This document shows, piece by piece, positions 1 to 23,157 of a DNA stretch of 64,000 nt. Under the pieces are notes generated by a model. It ran no database searches, was not told where the DNA came from, and saw only the letters and a list, made by a program, of their open reading frames with translations. The stretch is taken from NCBI GenBank assembly GCA_025331565.1, contig JAFREQ010000047.1, forward strand, positions 1,106,001 to 1,170,000, read 5' to 3'. The stretch comes from Holacanthus passer (Eukaryota > Chordata > Actinopteri > Pomacanthidae). Made by a program: the position numbers and the translations under genes. The number at the start of each line of letters is the position of its first letter. Position 1 is the first letter of the stretch.

Positions 1-1083
1 AAATGTGACTTTAATTGTTTTTTGTAAGGTTGTGGTGTATATGTAGGGTTTCTTTTAATAGTAACATGGGCTAATACAAATAGATATATAATAAAAGGAT
101 AACTATCTCGAGTGGGGCTTTTCTGGTTGCGCAATGTGAAAAAATGTTATTACGACATGCATAAAAAGGTTACTTCTACTTACTACTACAGTCAAAAAGC
201 AACAGATGACAGCTGGCTGCATTGGCTGTCTTGATTCTCAACAGTCTCATAAACTGACATGAATACCAATACTCCCATCAGTATTTGGGAGTTTAAAAAA
301 AAATCTGAAAACAATCGGTTAATAGAAATCTTTTAACATGAACACATAACAAAAACAAGCAATGCTTAGACAAATCCCCGAGATTGGTTATTTTTTAATT
401 ATGACCAAGATACACACTGAGGGATCATACAGCTGAAAAATCTACTTGTCAGTGTTCTCTGGTGGACAAATTATGTGATGTTTTTAAATCATTTCTAAAC
501 TGCAATTTCTTGTTACTTATCAACCGGCATATACACCAATATATCTGAAATAAGCTAATATCAGGTGACACATCAGCCCGGACGACTTATCCATCTAGCT
601 CTGAAACAGTCCATGCACAGCCACCGCAATTTACAGGACTGTTGTCACTCATGACGGCTAGTAGGTTCTGGCTGGTGTATCTGACATCAGCGACATCTGA
701 CATTTGTGTTTATTGACAAGATGATTATCTCAAGAGGTGATGCCATGCGAGAGGACTAAAAATGACCAGCATGTTATTTTTTGGCCACATAGCCTTCAGC
801 CTTTAACAACATAAACAGCAAGGCAAAAAAATGGAAGTATCAATACATCACAGTGGCTCCAGTTGTATATTTGGTGATGTTCTACAGGACTGTATTATAC
901 TGGAAAGTGTTCTTGTCATTGTGTACACCTCCTGTTCATGCTCATAATATTGTGAGGCAAACAAAGACATTACCCAAAGGGTGACAATATTACAGAAATA
1001 TGCAATATCTTGATGTCCCTGCAGGAATGATTTAAGCTTTAATGTTCTGTCTGTGGTTGTGTATGATACAGCAGACACAGTAC
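1..1083 (-). other. Part of ca5a intron 3
   Basis: This AT-rich stretch lies downstream of ca5a exon 3. No fourth carbonic anhydrase exon (AELHLVHW-like) was found on the minus strand. Its donor is GGTA just after codon 154. Nothing else recognisable was seen. Confidence 0.6.
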
Positions 1084-4000
1084 CTCTGCAGGGAACAGCC
1101 TCCTGTCCAGCGTGTGCTCTGACCCCCAAGCATTGCTCTCACCCCAATGGAAGTGGAACTGGCACAGCCTGAATTTGTCTTGCAGGGGGCCCCCTTTCAG
1201 CGCTGCACCAGAAAGTAAAATAACATGTATGTTAGTGTGTCAGACTTTGACATTTCACAATCCTTTTAGAAAAGTGAAATGCTTGTCCTCCAACAGAATC
1301 AGATCGTATCTCATAACTGTCTAGTATGCATTAATATTGGCTTCCTCCTCCAAAAGGAGGAAATGATCCCACATGGGAAGTCTGCTGAGGAACAGGTTGT
1401 CCAGGCAGTAACACTGACCTAGAAACATCCAGGACATATTTTAATGAGAGACAACAATCACCTATAAAGCAATTACTTTTTATTACACCTGTCAACTGTA
1501 ACAGAAGAAGGAGAAACTGCAGCATAACAGAACCTGTAGTCATTGTACTGTTTCTTTGTTTATTTTACTGGTGATAAAATACTGTTCTCAATTTTTCAGT
1601 TATAAACCTGTTTTTGTTCTCTCAGTACCAGACTAAGCTCATAATACAAAGACTGAGGGCATGTGACACCTATAAAGTGGTTTATTTTGCCGCTTTGAAA
1701 CCTTTGTAATTTTACCAAAATAACGTTTATTTGATGGTTTGGCAAGTTATGTAGTGATTTGGTGGAGCCCAGCAATTATACCAAAGTGACCGGCGCTCTG
1801 AAGGCACACTACATAGTAAGTTTGGAGGTCAGGACAGACATGTGGGTCACATGACAGTCACCAGCTCCATGTCACAGTTGTGGTTTTTATCAGCATCTTT
1901 AAGTGTAGCATTGATCACTGGATTTTCCTACAGACGGCGGGCTCTTTAAGGGGGGGTGATAAAGGAGATAATCCTCTTGTGTAGATAAAAACATGCATTC
2001 CTCTTGCTGAGTTTAAAGCCATTCAGATTTAAAGGGAAACGACTGACTTGCTCCCAGTCAGGAAGTTAATATAGAGGAACTTACAAGGAACAAACCATTA
2101 CTTTACTTTCTAGATTTCTACAGAGAAATTAATGGCAAGACTGAGTGGATTTAAATAAATCTTCAGAAAGACAATTCATAACAACATTCATATATATGTA
2201 GAAGACACAAAATAGTACTTACTGGACTTGTCTGTAGTGTCATCATACTCAACCAGAAAGGAGTAACCGTTGTTCCAGATTTGCTGGCAGGTCTGTGGGT
2301 CATAATCGGTGACCAGAGGCTTCAGCTCCGAGTCGAAGACGCTCTTTCGCACAACGATGTCAATGGGAGACTGACGATCACCTCCTGGTACCGCGAGGGG
2401 GCCCTGCCACATGGGATGCACTGGAGGAGAGGAGGGAGGAAGAAAAGAAGAAGAGGGAGGAAAGAATAGAAATCTATGTGAAAAAAGTTTAAAATGTAAA
2501 CTTAACAGAGAGAACTTACAATGTTTGCTGCCTATGAAAACAAAAAACTGAAAAGAAAATGCTGACACATACTTTTCATGTTGTACTCTGCTGCTTCCCT
2601 CTGCATTTTCAGACAGTCCATTTTGAAACAAAAAAGAAATCTTTCAAAAACTACACAGTGTAGGAGCTAGATAGATGCACACAGTCCTTCTTCCTTGAGC
2701 AGTTTAAAGGAACTGAATGAAAAAGGAGCAAGTGAGCAATAGTACTTCCTCCTAGTCCTCTTACTTTTTTTTTTTTCCTAAAAGGAAATTACAAAATAAG
2801 AGAGAAGTGGGCTGGCTGTACAGAAAGTGACACACGGAATGTCCTGGCACGCCCCCAGCTCTCCTCCACAGCAGGGGAATCAGACCAGGACCTCTGGCCG
2901 GTCAAAAAGCCAGCTCGGCCAACGTCTGTCAACGGACCTGACTTCTAATTACCCGAAACTCCACTCATTTTCCATACCTCCCGCCTTCTTATTTTCCTTA
3001 AAATCCATCCAAAAATCATGACACACTTGTCCAATTATAAAGTCCACTGAAGTTCAGTTGACCAAGATCTACAGAAAAAAAAATCTGTCAAGGGTTGTTG
3101 TCAAAGGGGCACAAAAGCAGCATGCGCTATTGTTTTCCTCTCCGTTCATCCAGCACAGAGCTTAAGGTTTCCGCTGAGAGCTGAGCCGAACAGGTCTGAC
3201 TGGGAGATGACCTTCATCTTCATCGGATTTCAGCGGCTCCTCCTGGGGGAGTTGGCCGCTGACTCTGCTTATTGCACAGACACACAATAACTGCTTGCAA
3301 AGCCCTTCATGCTCATTTACTGGGTAATTGTAAGCTGTGAGACTGTTCTGATCCGTGGCGTGTCAGTGCCACTGTGTCACTCTGCAGTGATCCTGAAAGG
3401 GTCACATGAGGGCCAGATGTCTTGAATCAGAAAATTGAAGAAAGATTTCTGAGATGCCAGCTGAGTGTCTATCAAATCTAATAAATATAAATAAATAATA
3501 AAAATCTAATATTTTCATGTAGCAGTCCTGCTCATTGATTTGCAACATTGCCCATAACGACCTCATACACCCGGACATGTTAAAGAGATATATACATTGA
3601 TGCAAACTGTAATTGTCATACTGCCAAACTCTACTGTATAGAAATGAATGCAAAACAGTCTAAAAATCTAAAATATAGTTGGTGATTGTAAACAGTTTAG
3701 CCTGATTATATAAACCAGTTTATCTGTAGGTAAAACCCTAAGGGTGCATGCCTGAAAGTTGGATAATAATCCTTCATTGTGCGTGTGTGCATGGTAAGTA
3801 CAGTAATTTCACAGTTAACCTTTCTCTTACAAATTAAGTTTGACTAACCCTTGGGGTTTCTTTACAATCTGTGTGGTCACCTGACTGCTTGTCTTTCTTG
3901 GCCCAATTGACACACACCTGTTTAGCCTGATGTAGTATAAACTTGATGTAGTATAAACTTTTTTTTATTTTTTAGTCATCTTGTGAAAAAAAAGTCTGAG

Positions 4001-6508
4001 TGAGTCTGAAAGATTGCAGATAAAGTCGTTGTGGGATACTTAGCATCTGCGATCACAGTCTGATTTTACTTCCTTTGATCATCTCTGACTGTGCTGAGGG
4101 CTGAAATGTGTCAGCATTTCTTTGAACTGCATTTACAGGGAGAAATCTTTCATCGCTGTCAGTCAGTTGGTGTTTCAGACTACTGTGCACCGAAGAAAAC
4201 GTGCGCATGAAATTATGTTGCATTACTTTGACAGCTGGCAATGATGAGCTGTATTTCCAGTTTTAGCTGCGACCGAACTGCGTATTTGACCCGGTCAGCC
4301 CCAGCAGAACACCAGCATCCTGCCCACTTTTTAAATGTGGGTTGCATATGAACCAATTGGTCTATCATCATATCCTTAAAAGAAAAACGTCAAAAAATAG
4401 CATGCTTGCTTGTAACCTCTCTGTGTGTTGTTATAACGATCTAATCACCATGTGAGCATCAAAGTGTGGTTGTTTCCCACTCTTCCCTATGGGAAAAGAG
4501 GCTGTGAAGAGTTCACTGATAGCAGTCTCGTTATTCATTGGTTTTGATGCTTTAGTAAACTATTCACATTCAAGGTGTTGGCCGTTGGCCCCAAGTAGTC
4601 AGAAAGGTCAGTGATATGGTTTGAGTGAGACCTGAGGAGAAGTAGCTTTGAGTAAATCTTCCTGTCAGTTTCACCAAAAACCTCACAGATGTCACTGATT
4701 GGTTGTGTTACTGTTCTGGAATGAGCTGTTCTATTCTACACAATCAAAATTCTGATAAAATGCATTTAGTAACACTTTCTCCTCAGCAAGCCCTATTTTT
4801 ACATGTACAATGTACATACAGTATAATCCATCATTACACTTGAATACAACTATTCACTTCAAATAAATCTTCTGTTTCAAATAGTCCTTGTAATTCTAAA
4901 AAAGAAAATGTGTTATTTGAAGCTAATAAGAGAATTCCACTGGCTGATAAAGGGAAGTAGCACTAAAACACAAAATATAATATGAACATGAAATTAATGT
5001 AAATATCGCTCTGATTTTTTTATGTAATGAAACATTATAATAACATTGTGGATACACTGAGTGTGTATGAAGCCTGACAAACTCACCCAATACCTTTTAG
5101 CTTAGCTTGCATATTACAGTTAAGGTTTGGGCCTTGGACCTGAGGCGTGCCAAATCCAGGGAATCGGTTATGATTTCTCTGAAGTTGTGCCTGAGAGGCT
5201 CAACTCACGGAACTGAGCTTGTTATCGTTCTACCCTTTGCACGCTTTACTTCAGGGAAGCACAGACTGCATCACATTGCTGTGAGTCAGATGGGGTTTTT
5301 TTTTACCTGTGGAGCAGAAAAAGCAAAAATGTCTCTTCATGAAGAAAATAGTAACAGGACAGATCAAAGGGCAGACCAATGCACTGACAGGAAAGCTCAT
5401 TTCCAGCGGACCACTTCAAAGCCAAACCAAAAGCCCTTTCTCAAAGCGTCAGACACACGGTAACCAATACAACAAGCTTGTTAAATTTAAATATGAACTC
5501 CGTTTATTGTCATGGTTGGACATAAAAGCTCTGCTGCACTGGACTATTTTTCCACTTCCCAATGCATTTTTTCCATGTTGACTCTGTGTTTGTAGTTGAC
5601 ATGAGATGGTGAATAAGACAAGGATGATGTTATTGGGTGTGGTGAGGATGTTGTTGTGACCCGTCAGACTGGAATATTCTGTGGGCACATCAGAATTAAG
5701 GGAAATGTGTCATGCCAAAGGCACCATGTTTAGCCTAATCGCAGGTGCATCCTGTAACTGAAGATAACTACAGATTTTGAATTTTAACATTTTGTGCAAT
5801 CTCTATCACATGATCTGCCTTGGTCCTATAGCCAGAGACAGGAGATGTGATGGTGACAGTAGAGGCACAAAATGATAAAAGTGTGAGGTCCAATTTTGAC
5901 AGCCAAAAACAGGCTCTACGTTGTCTGTGTACATTTGAAAACAACATCTCTGACAACACACATATACAGGCTCCTATGTAGGTGAAAGGGCTTCAGTCGG
6001 CCCCTATATGAGGCTCTGATCAGGGATGTCAATACTTGTTTTGGAAAACCTGGAACCTGACGCCAGTCCCAAACACAGCTGACTCAACAGTGCCTGATCC
6101 AAATCCAGTACCGGGGAAAATCCAGTCCGAGCTTTCTGCTGCTCTTCGTGCACGTTGTCCAGATGACAACAAAAGTGACCATTAACTGATGCTGAGTGAC
6201 CCACAATGAGTAGCCACAACCAAAGCCACAACCACCAACCACTGCCGGCCGTCATGTCTGACATTAACATGTTCCCTTGTCATGCTGTATGATAATGAGC
6301 AGCTGTGTGAACACGAAACGATAATGATGGTGGACCACACACACGTTTTCCACGAGTACTTACTCTGAGACAGCACATATTTGCTGGAGCAGGCCGTAAG
6401 GTTGCATCTCCTCACCGGGGTTATCCGGAGCTGTCTGCCGAGCTGTCGGTGGAGCTGCCGGTGGAGCTGGGAAGCCAGAGGTCTTATCACGGACGACAAA
6501 GTCACCAT
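1084..6508 (-). CDS. ca5a: Mitochondrial carbonic anhydrase 5, exons 1-3 (3' part off the left edge)
   Basis: This gene encodes a zinc enzyme that interconverts CO2 and bicarbonate in the mitochondrial matrix. Coding exons on the minus strand are 6364-6508 (145 bp), 2223-2420 (198 bp) and 1084-1202 (119 bp). From memory, 198 and 119 bp are the usual sizes of the second and third coding exons in this family. Phases join cleanly to give 154 codons. Exon 1 encodes an Arg-rich, acid-free leader of about 48 aa, typical of a mitochondrial presequence. Exon 2 holds VPGGDRQSPIDI and IWNNGYSF. The residue equivalent to His64 of CA2 is Tyr101, as in CA5. Exon 3 holds QFHFHWG, with zinc ligands His131 and His133, and GSEHT. 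The third zinc His (from AELHLVHW) would be in exon 4, which was not found in 1-1083, so the gene is cut by the window edge. The start is ATG at 6506-6508; the frame upstream begins only with a TTG. CA5 identity is strong. Choice of a versus b paralogue is from fish naming only. Confidence 0.92.
2421..6363 (-). other. ca5a intron 1
   Basis: This intron of about 3.9 kb has donor GTAAGT (6358-6363) and a CTCCTCCAG acceptor just above 2420. No other coding signal was seen. Around 6200-6245 there is a short low-complexity run of CCACAACC-type words. Confidence 0.75.
6427..6476 (-). repeat. Tandem 12-bp repeat in the ca5a presequence
   Basis: Read on the minus strand, the codons give QLHR, QLHR, QLGR and QLR in succession within exon 1. 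This makes an amphipathic basic segment inside the mitochondrial leader. It looks like an in-frame microduplication. Confidence 0.8.
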
Positions 6509-6960
6509 ATTGATCAAGCTAACGTCACCAGCTTCAAAACGAGCGGTTACAGGAAGCGCTTTGTCGTCCTTTAGGTGCCGCGCTGTTGTCTCTGAAGCTA
6601 ACAGTTAGCTAAAGTCTGTAAAAGTTAGCTCTCGCTTGTTCACAACAAAACCATCTGCTGGCTGCTCCTCTCTGGCTCTGCCCTCATAACTCTTTCCTGG
6701 AGGCGGGGACAGGCTTACACACATTCAAAATATGACGGCAGAGGACAATAGACGTTTCTCCTGAGGCCACAGCGTCAAAACAAACTGGTTAACGGTGTCC
6801 CTGCCGGTTCAGACCCCCGATATGTGATAAGATAGAGCCGCTGTTGGGACAGTGTTTGCTCGGCAGAAGGGAGGAGGGGGAAAGAGGGGGGGCTGCACTG
6901 CTGACCAATCAGCGGCCTGCACCGAGGGGCGTTAACGATGATGATGATGAAGGACAGACA
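6509..6960. promoter_or_regulatory. ca5a promoter and 5' UTR region
   Basis: This CpG-richer stretch lies immediately upstream of the ca5a start codon. It has AGCTAAC words near 6517-6525 and 6596-6632 and a GAT trinucleotide run near 6940-6952. Promoter role is inferred from position and base composition; no TATA box was found. Confidence 0.5.
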
Positions 6961-7211
6961 GACGCGATACCTCCATGACTGACAGGTGTGCTGGTTATTG
7001 AAAATTAATTATACTCAGTCAAATCTAGAAAATATAATAATAGTGATGTAATAATACTACAAATGAACTATAACAAGGGTAACTTATTCAATCTGTTATC
7101 AACACTTTCCAGCTGTATATTGATATATTTTTTTCTTTATTTTATCCATATATTTATTTTACTGCTGCTATGATCTTGCTTTTTTATTTCCTGTAAATCA
7201 TTATTTAACCC

Positions 7212-7580
7212 TGCTTTCTAAAGTAGTGGAATAAGTACTCAGGTCCTTCAACCAAGTGTACAAATACTTTAGTGTTTCTGCTTTTACTTAAATAAAGGAT
7301 CAGTAAAATATACTTTGTTACGAGTAAAAGTGCTGCATTCAGAATTTTACTCAAATAAAAGTATCATCAACCATATTTAATTAAAGAATCAAAACTAAAA
7401 GTACACATTGTGTAGATGACCCCTATTATATTGTTGTATTAGTATGTATACTTTATTTAAATGGGTAAAAATATATTTTTCTTTGAAATGTAACAGACCA
7501 GAAGTATAAAGTAAAAGGGAAATATTCCTCAAAATTGTACTTAAGTAGACTGAATGTACTTAGTTTCTCACCACCACTGA
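7212..7580. repeat. Teleost-type interspersed repeat (TACTTAAGTA family), copy 1
   Basis: This AT-rich block is full of AAGTACTC, TACTTAAGTA and ACTCAAATAAAAG words. It ends with TTCTCACCACCACTG. It resembles a dispersed, non-autonomous DNA-element-like repeat common in fish genomes. A second diverged copy lies at 54551-54690. The superfamily is not assigned. Confidence 0.65.
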
Positions 7581-9346
7581 TGTCTTGCTGAGCCATCATT
7601 ACTGTTATGAGTAAGACCCATGCTTTTCCTCTTTATTAAGCATCTTGACCTTGTTTACCTACCCTATATTATATATATGTAAGAAGTCAGTCTGTTCATG
7701 AAGATGCAGCACCTTCAAATGTCTTTGTTTCATTATCTTTGTTTTTGTTTCCATCATCATCCTATAGGGAACATCAAAGTATCTTCTGATCAAACTACAT
7801 TTCTTAAGCCTGTTTATAGTAAAGTGTTGTCTGTGTGTGTGTGTTTGGTGGGTTCTAAGTGTTGCATCGTGGTTACTCTTCAAGAACGTCACACTCTGTA
7901 CAGAGCTGACCACATGACTGTCAGACTTTAATCCCTGAACCGAACAAAAAATATTTACCAGAAGACCAAGACAACACAGAATCATGTGCTGAGGATGACA
8001 CACTTTAGTAAACATGGACTCTAACATGTTTCTGCATGTAGTTTTAGTGCGTTTACTTTAAATCATTTTCTTAACCTTTAACCTATATTTTCACAAGTTC
8101 AGCGTTATTGTGTTTTGGTGTCTCATATCTTGCTGAACACTTTTACAACAGACCCTCAAAATAATCAGACCAAGTCTAAAATTCACATCTAAACTGGTAA
8201 TATACAGCAAACATCTGTTTGGATTATTTAGTCATATACTCAAAGCAAAAAAGTTACTGTATTTCAGAGGACTTTGCACCATGAACAGACAAATAAACGA
8301 GAGAACACAAGAAGCCTCTGCATTGGTTGAGTTTATTGTCTTCACCAAAATTGGTCCAAAGGGCTCTCATAGGCTTTCAACAAGTCAGATCACAATGAAA
8401 TATGAAATTATGGACAAACAACTACTCCACCTCTGGTTCTGTCTGCCTTTAACCGTCTAAACAAACTGACCTCTTTGCCCAAACAGAACCAAGTCACACT
8501 AATAAAAAGCAAATGTAACATGTTTACATTAAACTACTACTAGCCTGGATCTAAGCTGCTTGTGCTTAGCCAGAGCCTTCAGGATTCAGTGCAGTGTCAC
8601 AGGGAGCCATGTTAGAGCCACTGTGCTGCTCCATGGCTGTTTCTGAGTAATTTTTTGATTCTCTATGAGCTGGACGCCTCACTGTGGTGGCGTTATGGAG
8701 GGCATATTTATGTATTTGCAGCCAAAACATGTTAGTTCTAGAAAAGAGGTAGCAAACTAACACCCCATGGCACAACATGGCCAAACTCTCCATCAGTGCC
8801 TCTGTGCTTCACCAACAGACAGACATCAACCGTACCTACAGACGGGCACCCTGGTTAGAGCACCACAATCTGCAGATTACTGGCTCTGTCTGTTACCATC
8901 CCTTCACAACCAGCCAGATCAATATCACAACCCAAGAAAATGTTTTGGTTTTTAAATCTTTTGTAACCTGACCACAAAGCACAAAAACACCCTGACTTGT
9001 GTAGCATGAGAAATACAGTACGTTTATAAAAAATACAAAAAAGCACTTTTTAACCATCAAGAGAAGCAATTTTATAGGGACCAGAAATCAATAAAAATAA
9101 CAAAAGCAGTTGTATGTATTTCTCAAAACTTTTTAAAATGTAGAATCTATTTACAGCTTCATGTCTGAGAGCAGAGGAAGTATGAAAGCACAAACACAGA
9201 GTTGGGAGGGAGTGACCAAAGACGAACCAGGGCAGGAAATTGTTCTTCATAAAAGAGGTGTTTTATTTAAGCCTACTGTCAGTCTTGAGTCAAAATGACA
9301 AGCGTTCAAAGAGTTCTCAGTCCTTCGGGAGAACAGGGAGGACGGG
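7581..9346 (-). other. uba2 3' UTR and uba2-ca5a intergenic region
   Basis: Both flanking genes are on the minus strand, so this holds the uba2 3' end followed by ca5a upstream sequence. Minus-strand AATAAA hexamers occur at 9262-9267, about 80 bases after the uba2 stop, and at 8332-8337. Either could be the poly(A) signal. No further gene was seen. Confidence 0.55.
9262..9267 (-). terminator. Candidate uba2 poly(A) signal AATAAA
   Basis: The hexamer AATAAA on the minus strand lies about 80 nt after the uba2 stop codon. A second candidate is at 8332-8337. Use is inferred from position only. Confidence 0.4.
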
Positions 9347-21079
<11,733 letters not shown>

Positions 21080-21200
21080 CTTGATCGGCTAGAGACAGAA
21101 CCAGAGCCTGCAGCACCGGGAGGGTAGCGGGTAGCTTCTTCTTCTACAGCACCGAAGATCCGCCCATTTCCGGGTTACTCTCTTCTTCTGTAAAAATTAG
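21080..21200 (-). promoter_or_regulatory. uba2 promoter and 5' UTR
   Basis: This GC-rich stretch lies directly upstream of the uba2 ATG (21077-21079, context AAGATGG with a purine at -3). No TATA box was found. It is placed by position; the transcription start is not visible. Confidence 0.45.
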
Positions 21201-21225
21201 TTACTCGTTAACTAATTTGTCGTTT

Positions 21226-21241
21226 TAGCGCCCTCTTGTTG
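21226..21241 (-). promoter_or_regulatory. CTCF-like motif near the uba2 promoter
   Basis: The minus strand reads ACAAGAGGGCGCTAAA, close to the remembered CTCF core (AGGGGGCGCT with A or G in the middle). Binding is not shown by sequence alone. Confidence 0.4.
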
Positions 21242-23040
21242 ATTGTTGGCAACTCAGCTTCACTCACACTGTTTGAACATTGGTGGAGCTACCATCACAA
21301 GTTCCTACTAATTACTATGTCATTTTAATTAAGCTAGTCTTCCTTCGTTTTCTCCTTAAGATGTTCATCACAATATTTTCTTCATCATGAGATTTTGTCT
21401 CTTTTTCTACATGCTATTTGCATTTGTTGTGCTGTACTGTTTCTTGGCAGTGATCACCTGTCACTAGTTTTCAATAAACAGATCTCTCTGTCAGTATTAC
21501 TAATACCACAGTAATTGTACCCTTAATTTAGTATTTACCTTTCAGTCACTTTCCTCCACTCATTCCTTTGCATAATGCCACTTCTAACCCATTCCTTCTC
21601 TTTACAAGTGGTAGTTTGCAATTAAATCAACCTATTTATTTCCTTTCAGACCCACAAGGACCCACATAAATCTACCTGACATATCTTATTGTTATTTTTT
21701 CTGGAATGAAAAGACTGGATTAAAATCAGGCGCCTGGGAAAAGAAATGGAAATGGAATTTTATGGTTCTTCAAACCACTATAATGACAGAAGCACCACAA
21801 GCAGACCACATCACAATTTAATACACCCTTAGATACCTGAATTTTCGCCTGATGTTCTGGATCATGAAATTAATTGAAACACTTGTATTTACTTGGGTGA
21901 CAATCACATCAGTTAACACCGCTCCCTGTGTTCACTGGGCGTAGTTACTTGGGGTAATGTTGGATAGTATTCTACATGTCCCTGACTATAGGGCCAGGAG
22001 TTACTCATCAACGGTTTCTGACCTCTAGTGGCATCTCTCCCAAAATGATTTGGCTTTCATTATTTTTCCACTACTTTGATTATATGTTCAATCCACATCA
22101 ACTTTAAAAACCTGGAATTGAAAGTCCTCCAACTCTCAAAATCAGAAATCATGGTCAAGAGATTATTCTTTCCTTCTTTATTTGGTAAAAATCAATGTGT
22201 GTATGGTAGACAAGGCTGTAAATTTAATATTGAAAAATAAGTTCACATCAAAATGTTTTCCATAGTAATATTTACAAAACTGTATCTCCACAATACAGCA
22301 AACAACAGGCCACCAATGTCCCATGATGTAGATCACATTACGCCATCTAGTCGGGAGAGGACGATATTAGAGCTGCTCCAAAGCAGTGGAAATTGTGATG
22401 ACGAATCCTTAGGAACAATTCAACGTTTTAATAGGTACATAGAAATATCAGTCTTTCTCATTTTATGGCTATGCAGTCAATAAAGTCAGGTTAGTGATAG
22501 TTGGTTAGTGAAACAAACTACCAAAAGGCGAATGTGTTATTATGTTAGCATTATCTAACAACTTAGTCTATGCCATTGTTGCAAACGACTATTTCCAAAC
22601 AAAAGTTCTTAAAGCATGGAGTTTACGTGGGACTTGAATGCGGCACCAGTTGTACCGGAAGGTTCTGGCCGTGCAGAAACTGTGACACCTGTTTTAATGA
22701 ACTTAAACGCGACGGCGTTTGTCGTTCATTTTAAAGCGAGTAATCAAGGGACTTGTAAGCGCTGGATGTGTTGATTTAAGAAAAATGTTTTTTTGATCTC
22801 AGAAAAAAAAATTCTCCTGTCAATGATCTTTGTCAATCATTTACACTCACTGTTGTGTAAATAAATACGTGTGGTTTTGGAGGATCAATAGGGCAGTGTG
22901 TCATCTGTACACATTTTATCTGTGCCTGTGTCTGCCTCGGTCTCCCATCATCACTGTGAACCAGGAGTAGCTAAAACACGATCACAAGATATTCCCGCTA
23001 CTCCCATCAGTGAATGGTTTCACAGGTGATATCATAAGTT
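21242..23040. other. Intergenic region between uba2 and lcat
   Basis: The two genes diverge here. A 52-codon frame at 22616-22774 has no recognisable product. No other gene, RNA or element could be supported. Confidence 0.6.
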
Positions 23041-23157
23041 TTGCACTGGTCTGACCTCTGGCTCCGTGCCCGACCCGCCTCCCCCCTCTCTCCGCCCCCC
23101 AGCAGCAGCCACACTGAGCCCGGGGACCGTCCGACAGCACAGCCGCTTCACAGAAAC

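Noticed and set aside
1..1083. Search for ca5a exon 4 in the left edge
   Set aside because: No AELHLVHW-like codons were found on the minus strand; the histidine-like words near 600 are not in a carbonic anhydrase frame.
22616..22774. 52-codon frame starting MEFTWDLNAAP
   Set aside because: It is short, isolated, with no recognised homology or clear splice context; a chance frame or untranslated RNA cannot be separated by eye.
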